DNA of 64,000 nt, taken from positions 1 to 64,000 of the forward strand of contig JAFGOB010000066.1 of the NCBI GenBank assembly GCA_016926695.1. Reading direction: 5' to 3'. Below are positions 35,752-45,204 of the stretch, piece after piece. The notes below the pieces were generated by a model that was not told the DNA's origin, did not search any database, and was given only the letters and a program-made list of their open reading frames with translations. The position numbers and the translations under genes were made by a program. Source of the DNA: Dehalococcoidales bacterium. GTDB taxonomy: Bacteria; Chloroflexota; Dehalococcoidia; Dehalococcoidales; UBA3254. Position 1 is the stretch's first letter, and each line of letters begins with the position of its first letter.

Positions 35752-37185
35752 ATGAAACAGCAAGAAGATGACCCCTACCAGAAAGTAGTCTCCCTGGCTG
35801 AGGAAAAGGGGTGTGAGTTTGTTGATCTTAAATTCGTGGACCTGCCCGGAAGCTGGCAGCATATTACCCTTTCAATATCCGGATTGCCGAAAGACTTGTT
35901 TAAAAACGGGATAGGATTCGATGGGTCTTCGATCAGGGGTTTCAAGAAAATAAATGACAGCGATATGCTTATGGTGCCCGATCCTTCAACGGCTTTTTTC
36001 GATCCGGTTCCGGAATGTCCGGTTATGAGTCTGATATGCAATATCGTCGACCCGGAAACCAGAAAACAGTATTTACGTGACCCGCGTTCCGTGGCACGGA
36101 AAGCGGAGGAATTTCTCAAGGACAGCGATATTGCCGATGTAAGCTACTGGGGACCTGAGCTTGAGTTCTTCATTTTTAACAGCATAAGTTTCGATTCAAG
36201 TAATTTTGAAAGTTATTATCATGTCGAAGCTACGGAGGGAATATGGAATTCAGGGAGAAAGGCGGATAAAAACACCGGTTATTATGTGCGCCCTACTGAA
36301 GGCTATCTGTCGGTCCCTCCCGGAGACCAGATGCATAATCTGAGGACCAAAATAGTGAAAGCTATTACTCAGACCGGCCAACGAGTTGTTTTCCATCATC
36401 ATGAGGTTGCCAGCGGCGGTCAGTCAGAAATCGGCATGTCTTACGGAACTCTGGTATCTCAGGCGGATAATACGCTGGTTAATAAGTATATTACCAAAAA
36501 TATCGCGGTACAAAACGGCTTTACCGCCACTTTTATGCCTAAACCACTCTTTCTTGATAACGGTAATGCCTTTCATGTACATCAAAGCCTGTGGAAAAAT
36601 GGAAAAAACTTGTTTTACGACCCGCTGGGATATGCCCTGTTAAGCAAGACGGCTTTGTATTATATCGGAGGTCTGCTGGAACATACCCCCGCTCTGCTGG
36701 CTTTCTGCGCTCCCAGCACCAACTCTTACCGGAGGCTTGTGCCAGGATACGAGGCGCCGGTCAACCTGGTGTATTCACAGCGCAACCGCAGTGCCGCTAT
36801 TCGTATTCCCATCTCATCACAACATTCCGGTTCCAAACGGATTGAATACCGCTGTCCTGATGCCACCGGTAATCCTTATCTGGCCTTTGCAGCCATGTTG
36901 ATGGCCGGTCTGGACGGGATTGTTCATAAGATCGATCCGGGTGATCCTGTTGACAAAGACCTGTTTGAAATGTCGCAGCTTGAAAAAAAAGATATCAAGT
37001 CCGTGCCGGATTCCATGGATAAGGTGCTAGACGCACTCGAAAAAGATCATCAGTTCCTGCTGGAAGGAGGTGTTTTTTCTTCTGATCTCATCGAGACCTG
37101 GATTGAATATAAAAGGAGAAATGAACTGGATGAAATGGCTCTCCGTCCCCATCCTTACGAATTTAATCTGTACTATGACGTTTAG
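35752..37185 (+). CDS. glnA: Glutamine synthetase, type I (477 aa)
   Basis: Makes glutamine from glutamate, ammonia and ATP. Visible parts are GIGFDGSSIRGF, the metal/ATP region YWGPELEFFIF, HHHEVASGGQSEIGM, and the substrate site NSYRRLVPGYEAPVN with RNRSAAIRIP. The adenylylation site of GlnE-controlled enzymes is changed: DKDLFEMS has Phe405 where the target Tyr is expected. So this enzyme should not be adenylylated. AGGAG before the ATG at 35752 sets the start. It heads an apparent rightward set with a kinase-like protein, a metallolyase and a KamA-like enzyme; a variant substrate such as beta-glutamate is possible. Confidence 0.88.
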   Translation: MKQQEDDPYQKVVSLAEEKGCEFVDLKFVDLPGSWQHITLSISGLPKDLFKNGIGFDGSSIRGFKKINDSDMLMVPDPSTAFFDPVPECPVMSLICNIVDPETRKQYLRDPRSVARKAEEFLKDSDIADVSYWGPELEFFIFNSISFDSSNFESYYHVEATEGIWNSGRKADKNTGYYVRPTEGYLSVPPGDQMHNLRTKIVKAITQTGQRVVFHHHEVASGGQSEIGMSYGTLVSQADNTLVNKYITKNIAVQNGFTATFMPKPLFLDNGNAFHVHQSLWKNGKNLFYDPLGYALLSKTALYYIGGLLEHTPALLAFCAPSTNSYRRLVPGYEAPVNLVYSQRNRSAAIRIPISSQHSGSKRIEYRCPDATGNPYLAFAAMLMAGLDGIVHKIDPGDPVDKDLFEMSQLEKKDIKSVPDSMDKVLDALEKDHQFLLEGGVFSSDLIETWIEYKRRNELDEMALRPHPYEFNLYYDV

Positions 37186-37564
37186 ACCGTATCGATACTA
37201 TCAACAATAATAGGTCCGCTGTCGCCGCCCCCGGGTATTAAAATCGATCCCATCTTTCAAGATAGCTTCCTTGAAATCCGGAGCGTGCGTCAAAACGTCT
37301 GTATGCTGCAAAAGGGATTAGTTAGAGGGTAATTCCAGTCAATTTCCAGCTAATCCGGAAAACGTATTATTAGGTAATTTCTATCTCCCATAGGATTATT
37401 CATTGAATACCTCATTTGCTGTCCGGTAATTACTAATAAATGATAATATTTATATTATCCCGGATATCTTATAATGAAATTATCCTGTGTTACGGATTCG
37501 CAGCGGGATAACCCCTTTTTTATTTAATAATCGGCTTGTAAACAGTACCCTGAGGAGATGCGCC
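37186..37564. other. Intergenic region with palindrome and promoter-like -10, no gene
   Basis: The inverted repeat GATAATA / TATTATC (37442-37459) lies just before TATAAT (37470-37475), which has no convincing -35. It could be an operator over a weak promoter for the downstream three genes. Nothing else is recognised. Confidence 0.3.
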
Positions 37565-38224
37565 ATGTCGGTAATTACAATCAGAGGCCAAATGGGCAGC
37601 GGAGCGCCGGATATTGGACAATTGATCGCCAGCAAACTGGGGTATGATTACGTTGACAGGCAGATACTGGCGAAAGTGGCCGAACACACCAGATATTCCG
37701 AGGAGGGTATCGAAAAAAAAGAGATGCCGCCGGGTACCCTGTTTGGCCGTATAGTAGAAGCATTTAACAGTTCTTACCTGGCGGCCGATTCACGGGAAGG
37801 GGCCTATGTGCCCGTGTGGGATTTTCCTCTGGACGACCGGAGATACCTGGATTCTTTGCATAAGATTATTTTTGAACTGGCCGCCAGGGGTTCTATCGTG
37901 ATCCGTGGAAGAGGCAGTCACCTTATACTCAAAGGCTACCCGGATGTTATGCACATTTTCACGGTAGCACCATTGCGCACAAGAGTAAAGCGGGTTATGG
38001 ACTCACTTGCTGCCGACGAAGAGACGGCCAGAAACAAAATTCACAATTTCGACAGCAGCCGGCGGGAATTCATAAAAAGGTACTTCAAGTCCACAATGGA
38101 GGACCCCTTGAATTATGATTTAGTTATAAATACCGGTAAAATCGGCTATGAGTATGCTGCTTTGATGGCGATATCCGCCCTGACCAAAAAACAACACCTT
38201 CCAGGTGTTACCAAAATAAACTAA
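37565..38224 (+). CDS. Cytidylate-kinase-like family protein (219 aa)
   Basis: P-loop kinase fold of the cytidylate kinase-like (AAA_33-type) family. MSVITIRGQMGSGAPDIGQL supplies a P-loop variant with Ala-Pro where Gly-Lys is usual; GYDYVDRQIL and IVIRGRGSHLIL follow. The usual P-loop Lys is missing, so ATP binding may be altered. ORF context allows an earlier start at 37487, but TGAGGAG before the ATG at 37565 decides it. It stands 34 bases before the metallolyase. It is not the housekeeping cmk. Confidence 0.75.
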   Translation: MSVITIRGQMGSGAPDIGQLIASKLGYDYVDRQILAKVAEHTRYSEEGIEKKEMPPGTLFGRIVEAFNSSYLAADSREGAYVPVWDFPLDDRRYLDSLHKIIFELAARGSIVIRGRGSHLILKGYPDVMHIFTVAPLRTRVKRVMDSLAADEETARNKIHNFDSSRREFIKRYFKSTMEDPLNYDLVINTGKIGYEYAALMAISALTKKQHLPGVTKIN

Positions 38225-38257
38225 AATAAATAAACTGATTACAGTTAGGAGCTGAAA

Positions 38258-39490
38258 ATGGGCAAAATCTACCTTGTTGACGTTACTAATCGAGATGGCG
38301 TACAAACAGCCCGGCTGGGACTATCCAAATTGGCCAAGACCTTGACGAATATTTACCTGAATGAGATGGGCGTATATCAGAGTGAGTTCGGTTTTCCTAC
38401 CACCAAGCATGAATCCAACTATCTCCGTGCTAATCTAAAGCTCCAGAAAATGGGTGTTCTCCAGCCAATCAGGCTGGGCGGTTGGATCCGGGCTACAAGT
38501 GAAGACGTCCAAAGGGCCTTCCAGATGGTGCCTGAAATACAGGACCTCAATCTCTCCATTTCAACTTCAACGCAGATGATTCGGGGTAAATTCAGAGGTT
38601 CAAAAAACAAGGAAGATGTCATTAAAATGGCCGTAGAGGCCGTTGATGCTGCCAGGGAAAAGGGAACTCAACTCATTGGTGTAAATGCCGAGGACGCTTC
38701 GCGGACCGATATGAAATTCCTGCTCCGTTTCGCGTCGGCGGCCAAAGAACACGGCGCTGATAAGATAAGGTACTGTGACACGCTGGGTTATGATAATCCC
38801 TTCTCAATATATAAAGTCTGTAAGCGTTTGGCTCAGGAAGTTGGAATTCCGGTTGGCGTACACTGTCATGGTGATCTGGGGATGGCGGTAGCTAATTCAA
38901 TCTGCGGGGCTATGGGAGTACTCGACGGGGGACAGGATGTCTACATCAATACCACCATCAACGGGATAGGCGAGAGGGCCGGCAATGCCGACCTCGTGGC
39001 CGTTATCCTGGCCCTCAGAAAATCCAAGGGACTGAACAGAAAATACCACTTCGGCGTGCCGATTTTCCTTTCCAAGGCATGGAACATATGTAAATACGCC
39101 AGCTACTCTTTTGGTGTTCCCATAGCTATTAATCAACCCGGCGTCGGGGCCAACGCTTTTGCCCACGCCTCCGGAATCCACGCGGACGGCGTATTGAAAG
39201 ATCCGGAAAATTACGAGCTGTACAATTTCAGGGAGCTTGGCAGAGGAGAACCTGAAATGGTTGAGACCGGACGGCAAATCTGCTCTGGTGAATATAGCGG
39301 GATATCCGGATTCAGTCATATCATGGGTAAACTGGATATCGAGTTTAAAGGCCGCGAGGAAGCTGAAACTATACTTGATCTGGTCAGATACGCTAACGTA
39401 GAGGCCCATCGGCCGCTGGTGGATGATGAACTCCATTTCATTGCCAAATACCCCGAAATCGCCCGCCAACTGCTGACACTGACACCCTAG
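38258..39490 (+). CDS. DRE-TIM metallolyase, homocitrate-synthase-like (410 aa)
   Basis: The HMGL-like barrel has all metal and catalytic signatures: LVDVTNRDGVQ (Asp, Arg), HCHGDLGMAVAN (HxH) and INGIGERAGNADL. The N-terminal motif has Asn instead of Asp before RDG. C-terminal residues HASGIHADGVLKDPENYE match homocitrate/isopropylmalate-synthase-like proteins. It condenses or splits a 2-oxo acid and an acyl-CoA, but the exact substrate is not readable. It is 28 bases upstream of a KamA-like gene and downstream of glnA. Confidence 0.82.
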   Translation: MGKIYLVDVTNRDGVQTARLGLSKLAKTLTNIYLNEMGVYQSEFGFPTTKHESNYLRANLKLQKMGVLQPIRLGGWIRATSEDVQRAFQMVPEIQDLNLSISTSTQMIRGKFRGSKNKEDVIKMAVEAVDAAREKGTQLIGVNAEDASRTDMKFLLRFASAAKEHGADKIRYCDTLGYDNPFSIYKVCKRLAQEVGIPVGVHCHGDLGMAVANSICGAMGVLDGGQDVYINTTINGIGERAGNADLVAVILALRKSKGLNRKYHFGVPIFLSKAWNICKYASYSFGVPIAINQPGVGANAFAHASGIHADGVLKDPENYELYNFRELGRGEPEMVETGRQICSGEYSGISGFSHIMGKLDIEFKGREEAETILDLVRYANVEAHRPLVDDELHFIAKYPEIARQLLTLTP

Positions 39491-39517
39491 CAGATAGTAA
39501 AATAGAGGAGGCTGCCA

Positions 39518-40852
39518 TTGAAATACAAACTGTATAATTCCGCTAATTTCAAGACCATTCCCCAGATTTGCTATCTAACGGATGAACAGGTAAGGGACAT
39601 TGAAATCGTCAGCCAGGTCTTACCATTCAAGACCAACAACTACGTTGTCGAAAAGTTGATTGACTGGTCTAAAGTGCCGGATGATCCCATGTTCGTCTTG
39701 ACATTTCCGCAGAAAGACATGTTGCGGCCGCATCATTACGTGCGTATCAAAGAGGCGCTTGACTCCGGTGCGGATAAAGATGCTGTTAGAAAAGTTGCCA
39801 ACGAAATCAGGCTCCAGCTTAATCCTCATCCCGCTGGTCAGATGGACCATAACGTACCTGTATGGCAGGGACAAAGACTCGATGGTTTCCAGCATAAATA
39901 CAGGGAGACCGTAGTGTTTTTCCCCAGCCATGGCCAGACCTGCCATGCTTATTGCACCTTTTGTTTCCGCTGGCCCCAGTTCGTAGGTATGGAAAACCTG
40001 AAGTTCGCTTCAAAAGAGGCTAACTTGCTGGTGGACTATATATCGGCTAACCAGCAGGTAACCGATATCCTTTTCACGGGTGGCGATCCCCTTACAATGA
40101 AAGCAAAAGTGCTGGCAACCTATGTTCAGCCTTTGTTGGACGCCGGTATTCCCCACCTCAGGAATATCAGGATAGGTTCTAAATCACTGGCATACTGGCC
40201 GTACAGGTTCCTGACCGATGATGATGCATCAGACCTGTTGAATCTGTTCAGAGATGTTAAACAGGCCGGGAAACAACTGGCTTTTATGGCCCATTTCAGT
40301 CACCCCAGCGAACTGGATAATGATGATGTGAAGGCAGCCATTAAAAATATTGTTGAAACGGGAGCTGTAATTCGGACCCAGTCCCCGGTATTACGGCACA
40401 TCAACGACTCACCCGAGGTTTGGGCCGATATGTGGAGCAGGCAGGTGTCACTTAATTGCATACCCTACTATATGTTTATTGCCCGCAATACCGGCGCCCA
40501 GCATTACTTTTCCATCCCCATTGAAAAAGCCTGGAAAATATTCCGTCAGGCCTACCAGAGAGTTAGCGGAATCTGCCGCACCGTCCGTGGACCGGTAATG
40601 TCCTGTCTACCCGGCAAGATACAAATCCTGGGAGTAACAGAGATTTCCGGCAGTAAAATATTTGTTCTACGTATGATCCAGGGCAGAAACCCGGACTGGG
40701 TCGCACGTCCCTTTTTCGCCAAATATAACAGCGAGGCTATCTGGTATACTGACCTGAAACCCGCCCTGGACCAGCAAAAGTTCTTTTTCATGGATGAGCT
40801 TGACGCTATCTTGAATAAATCTGTTGAAACCGAAGCCGAAGAGTTAGAGTAG
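39518..40852 (+). CDS. KamA-like radical SAM aminomutase homologue (444 aa)
   Basis: Related to lysine 2,3-aminomutase. The SAM cluster motif is CHAYCTFC (Cys142, 146, 149), followed by DILFTGGDPLTM and TQSPVLRHINDS. The PLP-Lys region is shortened: PGK (Lys367) instead of PGGGGK. The two Asp residues that hold the lysine side chain are replaced: Arg323 in IARNTG where QCD is expected, and Cys363 before LPGK. So lysine is unlikely; an acidic amino acid such as glutamate would suit an Arg. It starts at TTG behind GAGGAGG and closes the operon. Confidence 0.8.
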   Translation: MKYKLYNSANFKTIPQICYLTDEQVRDIEIVSQVLPFKTNNYVVEKLIDWSKVPDDPMFVLTFPQKDMLRPHHYVRIKEALDSGADKDAVRKVANEIRLQLNPHPAGQMDHNVPVWQGQRLDGFQHKYRETVVFFPSHGQTCHAYCTFCFRWPQFVGMENLKFASKEANLLVDYISANQQVTDILFTGGDPLTMKAKVLATYVQPLLDAGIPHLRNIRIGSKSLAYWPYRFLTDDDASDLLNLFRDVKQAGKQLAFMAHFSHPSELDNDDVKAAIKNIVETGAVIRTQSPVLRHINDSPEVWADMWSRQVSLNCIPYYMFIARNTGAQHYFSIPIEKAWKIFRQAYQRVSGICRTVRGPVMSCLPGKIQILGVTEISGSKIFVLRMIQGRNPDWVARPFFAKYNSEAIWYTDLKPALDQQKFFFMDELDAILNKSVETEAEELE

Positions 40853-40897
40853 CGGATAACTTTCACGTCAACCAGGTTAAAATTACCGCATATGCGG

Positions 40898-40945
40898 GAT
40901 ACCTGCGCTTTCAATCAATTGAAAGCGCAGGTATCTTATTATTTT
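40898..40945 (+). terminator. Intrinsic terminator with an 18-bp perfect stem
   Basis: GATACCTGCGCTTTCAAT (40898-40915) and its exact complement (40918-40935) are separated by two bases and followed by TTATTATTTTT. It ends the KamA-like operon 45 bases after the stop. Confidence 0.85.
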
Positions 40946-41133
40946 TCACAATCCCGTCCCTTTCCTTTCCTTATTTAGGATAATTTGTGTCCCGTAACAA
41001 GCCTCCTTCTTTCCTGCTTTCCTCGCCTATAAGGGTTGTTACCCCATCCGGCTTCTTCCTTTTGTAAAAGCCTGCCCCGTGACCTTTTGTCGACACGGGG
41101 GAAGACAAAAAATGGATTTTCCCTCTATCCATT

Positions 41134-41220
41134 CCTCTCCCCTTTTCCTTAATTCGCCGGGGCGAATCCGATAGCGGGTACCCTTTGGGTGCTAGAGAGG
41201 ATATAGGTGAGGGGGCACAA
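41134..41220. repeat. REP-like element, long copy
   Basis: The arms CCTCTCCCC and AGAGAGG with the tail GGTGAGGGGGCACAA resemble the short copy at 31303-31344. About 50 extra bases, including GGGTACCC, lie between the arms. A CCCCGTG/CACGGGG hairpin is at 41075-41100. The rest of 40946-41458 has no gene apart from a possible 5' extension of the ClC frame. Confidence 0.5.
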
Positions 41221-41458
41221 AGTAGTACACAGTCGATACCGCTGGTTAATAAACGGCGGATTAGTATGAAATCGCTTCAATCCCGCTCGTTTTTTGATAC
41301 ATACCCACGTTTCCTACTATAATAATAAGCTGGTACTTGAAATAAAACTAAATTGACGGATTTTCAAAATCAAGACTTACAGCGTTTTAAGCGAACGCTT
41401 TAGAACAATCTGGGCCCGGATATCGGGTGTCGTCGATGTCAGATACCTGAGAAAATGG

Positions 41459-43177
41459 TTGATCATTGCCATCCTGATAGGCATCGTGGCCGGAGTAGGC
41501 TCGATCCTGTTTTACCTGGCGATCAAAGGTGCCACGCACCTGTTTATGTTTTTGGGCGCAGGCTATTTGCCACCGGTGCCGGGAGGCGAGGGTGAGACTA
41601 TATTTTCCTCTATCGCCAGACCCTGGATGCTGCCCATCCTCTGTACTCTGGGTGGACTGATAAGCGGTTTTTTGGTTTTCAAGTTCGCACCTGAAGCAGA
41701 GGGGCATGGGACTGACACAGCCATCAATAGTTTCCACAATAAAGACGGGTATATTCGCCGGAGAATACCTCTTGTCAAAATGATTGCCTCGGCCATCACC
41801 ATCGGTTCCGGAGGCAGCGCCGGACGTGAGGGGCCCGTGGCTCTCATAGGCGCCGGTTTTGGTTCCATTATCGCTGATATTTTCAGGCTGGATGTCCGGG
41901 ACAGGCGTATTGCCCTGGCCATTGGCATCGGAGCAGGTATAGGCGCTATCTTTAAAGCTCCGCTGGGCGGTGCTTTGATAAGCGCCGAAATCCTCTACCG
42001 GCGTGACTTTGAGTTTGAAACCCTCCTGCCTTCATTTATCGCTTCAATCGTCGGTTACAGCGTATATGCCTCATGGAGTGACTGGTCTCCAGTCTTTGTC
42101 ATCAATTCCGGGTTCACTTTCACCCATCCCCAGCACCTGCTCGGTTTTGCCATCCTGGGTATAATATGCGGCCTGTTTGGTATTCTATACGGCCGCACGT
42201 TTTATAAAGTCCGCGATCTCTTCCGTTCCTTGAAAATACCCCCCTATCTTAAACCTGCCCTCGGCGGACTTATTGTCGGCACCATCGGTATTTTCCTGCC
42301 CCAGGTATTGGGTATGGGCTATGGATGGGTCCAGTTTGCCATCGATGGTAATACCTCTGTATTGCCTTTCTGGTTAATGATCGCCGTTATTTTCGGCAAA
42401 ATTGTCGCTACCAGCCTGTCGGTAGGTTCCGGCGGGAGCGGTGGAGTGTTTGCCCCGGGCCTGGTAATCGGGGGTATGGTAGGAGGCGCAGCATGGTCCC
42501 TTCTGCACAACCTGACAGATATTGTGCCTTCGGACCCGGCGCCATTCGTGGTACTAGGCATGATGACGCTCTTCGGGGGATTAGCCAAAGCCCCCCTGGC
42601 TATTATGATCATGGTCAGCGAAATGACCGGCAACTACAGCCTGCTTGTTCCCAGCATGGTGTCCGTGGTTATTGCTTATTTTTTGACGGGAGAAAGCTAT
42701 ATCTACGAAAACCAGGTCAAAACACGCTCTGATTCCCCCGCCCACCAGGCCGAATATTACGTTCCACTGCTTGAAAAAATCCGTATTGCTGACGCCATGG
42801 AGACCAACCCTGCATCCGTCAACCCGGACGTGAATGTAAGTGACCTGGCGGCCTTTATGAAATCTAAAAAAATAGACGGTCTCCCGGTCCTGGAATCAGG
42901 TAAACTCAAAGGTATTGTGACTTCTATCGATGTTGCACGGATTCCTGAAAACAAATGGTCCAAAACCTCAACCGGGGAAATCATGAGCAAGAAATTATTC
43001 GTCTGTTACGCGGATGAAGACCTCTATACCGCTTTAACCGTTATGACGCGCAATAATATCAGCCATCTTCCCGTGGTAGACCGGGACCAATCGGAAAATC
43101 TGCTGGGGTTTTTGGATATCAACCATATCACTTTAATCTATGATACCCAGAAAAAGGCTATTATAAACAACATTTAA
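41459..43177 (+). CDS. ClC-type chloride channel/antiporter with CBS pair (572 aa)
   Basis: Membrane ClC domain (about residues 1-420): GSGGSAGREGPVALIGAG is the anion-binding GREGP motif, with GAIFKAPLGGALISAE and GSGGSGGVFAPGLVIGG. The first motif follows the ClC pattern but has no obvious proton-Glu change. Two CBS domains (about 445-570: ADAMETNPASV, TGEIMSKKLFV) suggest nucleotide control. The frame is open upstream to about 41355 with no normal start codon; TTG at 41459 is used, but the real N terminus may be longer. Confidence 0.85.
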   Translation: MIIAILIGIVAGVGSILFYLAIKGATHLFMFLGAGYLPPVPGGEGETIFSSIARPWMLPILCTLGGLISGFLVFKFAPEAEGHGTDTAINSFHNKDGYIRRRIPLVKMIASAITIGSGGSAGREGPVALIGAGFGSIIADIFRLDVRDRRIALAIGIGAGIGAIFKAPLGGALISAEILYRRDFEFETLLPSFIASIVGYSVYASWSDWSPVFVINSGFTFTHPQHLLGFAILGIICGLFGILYGRTFYKVRDLFRSLKIPPYLKPALGGLIVGTIGIFLPQVLGMGYGWVQFAIDGNTSVLPFWLMIAVIFGKIVATSLSVGSGGSGGVFAPGLVIGGMVGGAAWSLLHNLTDIVPSDPAPFVVLGMMTLFGGLAKAPLAIMIMVSEMTGNYSLLVPSMVSVVIAYFLTGESYIYENQVKTRSDSPAHQAEYYVPLLEKIRIADAMETNPASVNPDVNVSDLAAFMKSKKIDGLPVLESGKLKGIVTSIDVARIPENKWSKTSTGEIMSKKLFVCYADEDLYTALTVMTRNNISHLPVVDRDQSENLLGFLDINHITLIYDTQKKAIINNI

Positions 43178-43195
43178 CGGTCCGCGGAAAGCCTC

Positions 43196-44197
43196 TCAGG
43201 ACATCCCTTTTACCCTGATGCAGGCTACCTCGTGATTTGGTGCAACCTGAACGAAAGGCGGCACCGTTTTTGAGCATTCTTCCGTGGCCATCCAGCAGCG
43301 CGGATGGAAATGACAGCCGGAAGGTACATGTGCCGGGCTGGGCACATCGCCCTGGAGGATAATCCTCTCTCTCTTCTTCTCGATAAACGGATCGGGTATA
43401 GGTACAGCCGAAAGTAAAGCCCGGGTATAGGGATGAAGAGGATTTTCGTAAATCTCTTTCCAGTCGGCTATTTCAACAATCCTTCCCAGGTACAAAACCG
43501 CCACAATATCGCTGATACGCCTGACTACGGAGAGATCGTGAGCAATAAAAAGGTAGGTTAATCCAAGTTTCTTCTGGAGGTCTTGCAGCAGGTTGATAAT
43601 CTGGGCCTGGATGGAAACATCCAGGGCAGAGACCGGTTCATCACAGACGATGAATGAAGGGCTGCACGATAGCGCCCGGGCAATTCCGATACGCTGCCTT
43701 TGGCCTCCGCTGAATTCGTGCGGGTAGCGGTCTTTCATCTTGCTGTAAAGTCCGACTGATGAGAATAGCTCCTCTATTTTCCTTTTGTATTCGCTTTCCG
43801 ATCTGTACAAACGGAATATCCTCAGGGATTCACCGACAATGCTTCCCGCGTTTTGACGGGGATCAAGCGAGCCGTAAGGGTCCTGGAAAACTAGCTGCAT
43901 CCTGCTGCGCATCGGTCTGATTTTTCTCGGGGGAAGGGATGCGATATCCCTGCCTTCGAAAATAATGTGACCGGAAGTAGGCAGGTATGTTCGTAGTATG
44001 CAGCGTCCGATGGTTGTCTTGCCGCAGCCGCTTTCTCCCACCAATCCCAGGGTCTGCCCCTTTCTGATGGTAAAGCTGACTCCGTCAACTGCCTTTATTT
44101 CACCCACCTTACGTCTGAAAAGACCGCTGGTGATGGGAAAATACATTTTTAGATCTTTTACTTCCAGCAAAATATCGTTTGAAGTTGAGCCGCTCAT
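43196..44197 (-). CDS. oppF: Dipeptide/oligopeptide ABC transporter ATPase, OppF-type (333 aa)
   Basis: Walker [16 protein letters not shown], signature [15 protein letters not shown], Walker [13 protein letters not shown] and the C-terminal oligopeptide region with the Cys-containing [11 protein letters not shown] and CSKTVP. That cluster is typical of Opp/Dpp ATPases. Its ATG overlaps the oppD stop by 4 bases. Last gene of the leftward oppBCDF operon. Confidence 0.92.
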   Translation of the reverse strand: MSGSTSNDILLEVKDLKMYFPITSGLFRRKVGEIKAVDGVSFTIRKGQTLGLVGESGCGKTTIGRCILRTYLPTSGHIIFEGRDIASLPPRKIRPMRSRMQLVFQDPYGSLDPRQNAGSIVGESLRIFRLYRSESEYKRKIEELFSSVGLYSKMKDRYPHEFSGGQRQRIGIARALSCSPSFIVCDEPVSALDVSIQAQIINLLQDLQKKLGLTYLFIAHDLSVVRRISDIVAVLYLGRIVEIADWKEIYENPLHPYTRALLSAVPIPDPFIEKKRERIILQGDVPSPAHVPSGCHFHPRCWMATEECSKTVPPFVQVAPNHEVACIRVKGMS

Positions 44198-45183
44198 TTC
44201 GATAGTTCCTTGATATTCTTGAAACAGCGTATAAAATGATTTTTACTTACTTCTCTGAGCTCCGGTTCGCCTTCATCGTTACATTGGTCCCGGAATGAAC
44301 ACCTCCGCCGGAAAGCGCAAACAGCAGGCATATCAATCAAATCAGGAGGCATACCGGGGATAGGGACCAGTTGTCTGCCCCTTGATTCATCCAGCCTTGG
44401 TACTGATTGCAGCAGTCCAATCGTATATGGATGACTGGGATTGCCGAAGACATCTTCAGATGTTCCGGATTCTACTATATGTCCGGCATACATTACATAA
44501 ATACGTTGCGCATAACGGGCCACCACCCCCAGGTTATGAGTGACTATAACCAGTGCGGTATTCCGTTCCCTTACTATGCCGGTCATTAACTCCATCAACT
44601 GGGCTTGAGTGGTTACATCCAGGGCGGTAGTTGGCTCATCCGCGATAATCAGCCTGGGGTTGCATGATAATGCAATGGCAATCATCACTCTCTGACGCAT
44701 CCCCCCGCTGAACTGATGGGGGTAGTTGTCGATGCGGACCTCCGGCTCGGGAATACCTACCAGCTTCAGCAGCTCCATAGCCCGTCTTCTGGCGGTTTGA
44801 TAATCCATTTTAAGATGCAGCATCAATGACTCGGTCATCTGATCGCAGATTGTGAGCACGGGATTAAGAGAGGTCATCGGTTCCTGGAATACCATGGCAA
44901 TTTTAGCTCCCAGGACAGCCCGCATCTGTTTGCTCTCGGCCTTGTACTCCAGCAGGTTCTGTCCCTCGAATATCACCTCGCCGCCCACTATCTCCCCTGG
45001 CGGCGAAGTAATTAGTTGCGTTACCGAAAGCTGGCTTACTGACTTTCCACAGCCGCTTTCACCCACCAGACCGACCACCTCTCCTTCATTGATATAATAG
45101 GATACTCCGTCAACAGCCTTGACCAGGCCGTCCGTTGTATTAAAATACGTCTTTAAATTTTTTACCTGAAGCAAAGGAGCCAT
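44194..45183 (-). CDS. oppD: Oligopeptide ABC transporter ATPase, OppD-type (329 aa)
   Basis: Walker [15 protein letters not shown], signature [15 protein letters not shown], Walker [13 protein letters not shown]. The C-terminal extension has [13 protein letters not shown], the Cys motif of Opp/Dpp ATPases that may hold an iron-sulfur cluster. I take the ATG at 45183 rather than the GTG at 45189. It pairs with oppF as a heterodimeric motor. Confidence 0.9.
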   Translation of the reverse strand: MAPLLQVKNLKTYFNTTDGLVKAVDGVSYYINEGEVVGLVGESGCGKSVSQLSVTQLITSPPGEIVGGEVIFEGQNLLEYKAESKQMRAVLGAKIAMVFQEPMTSLNPVLTICDQMTESLMLHLKMDYQTARRRAMELLKLVGIPEPEVRIDNYPHQFSGGMRQRVMIAIALSCNPRLIIADEPTTALDVTTQAQLMELMTGIVRERNTALVIVTHNLGVVARYAQRIYVMYAGHIVESGTSEDVFGNPSHPYTIGLLQSVPRLDESRGRQLVPIPGMPPDLIDMPAVCAFRRRCSFRDQCNDEGEPELREVSKNHFIRCFKNIKELSK

Positions 45184-45204
45184 ATACACACCGCTTTTTT
45201 CGTT

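Noticed and set aside
39518..40852. True lysine 2,3-aminomutase
   Set aside because: Both Asp residues that bind the lysine side chain are replaced and the PLP-Lys loop is shortened.
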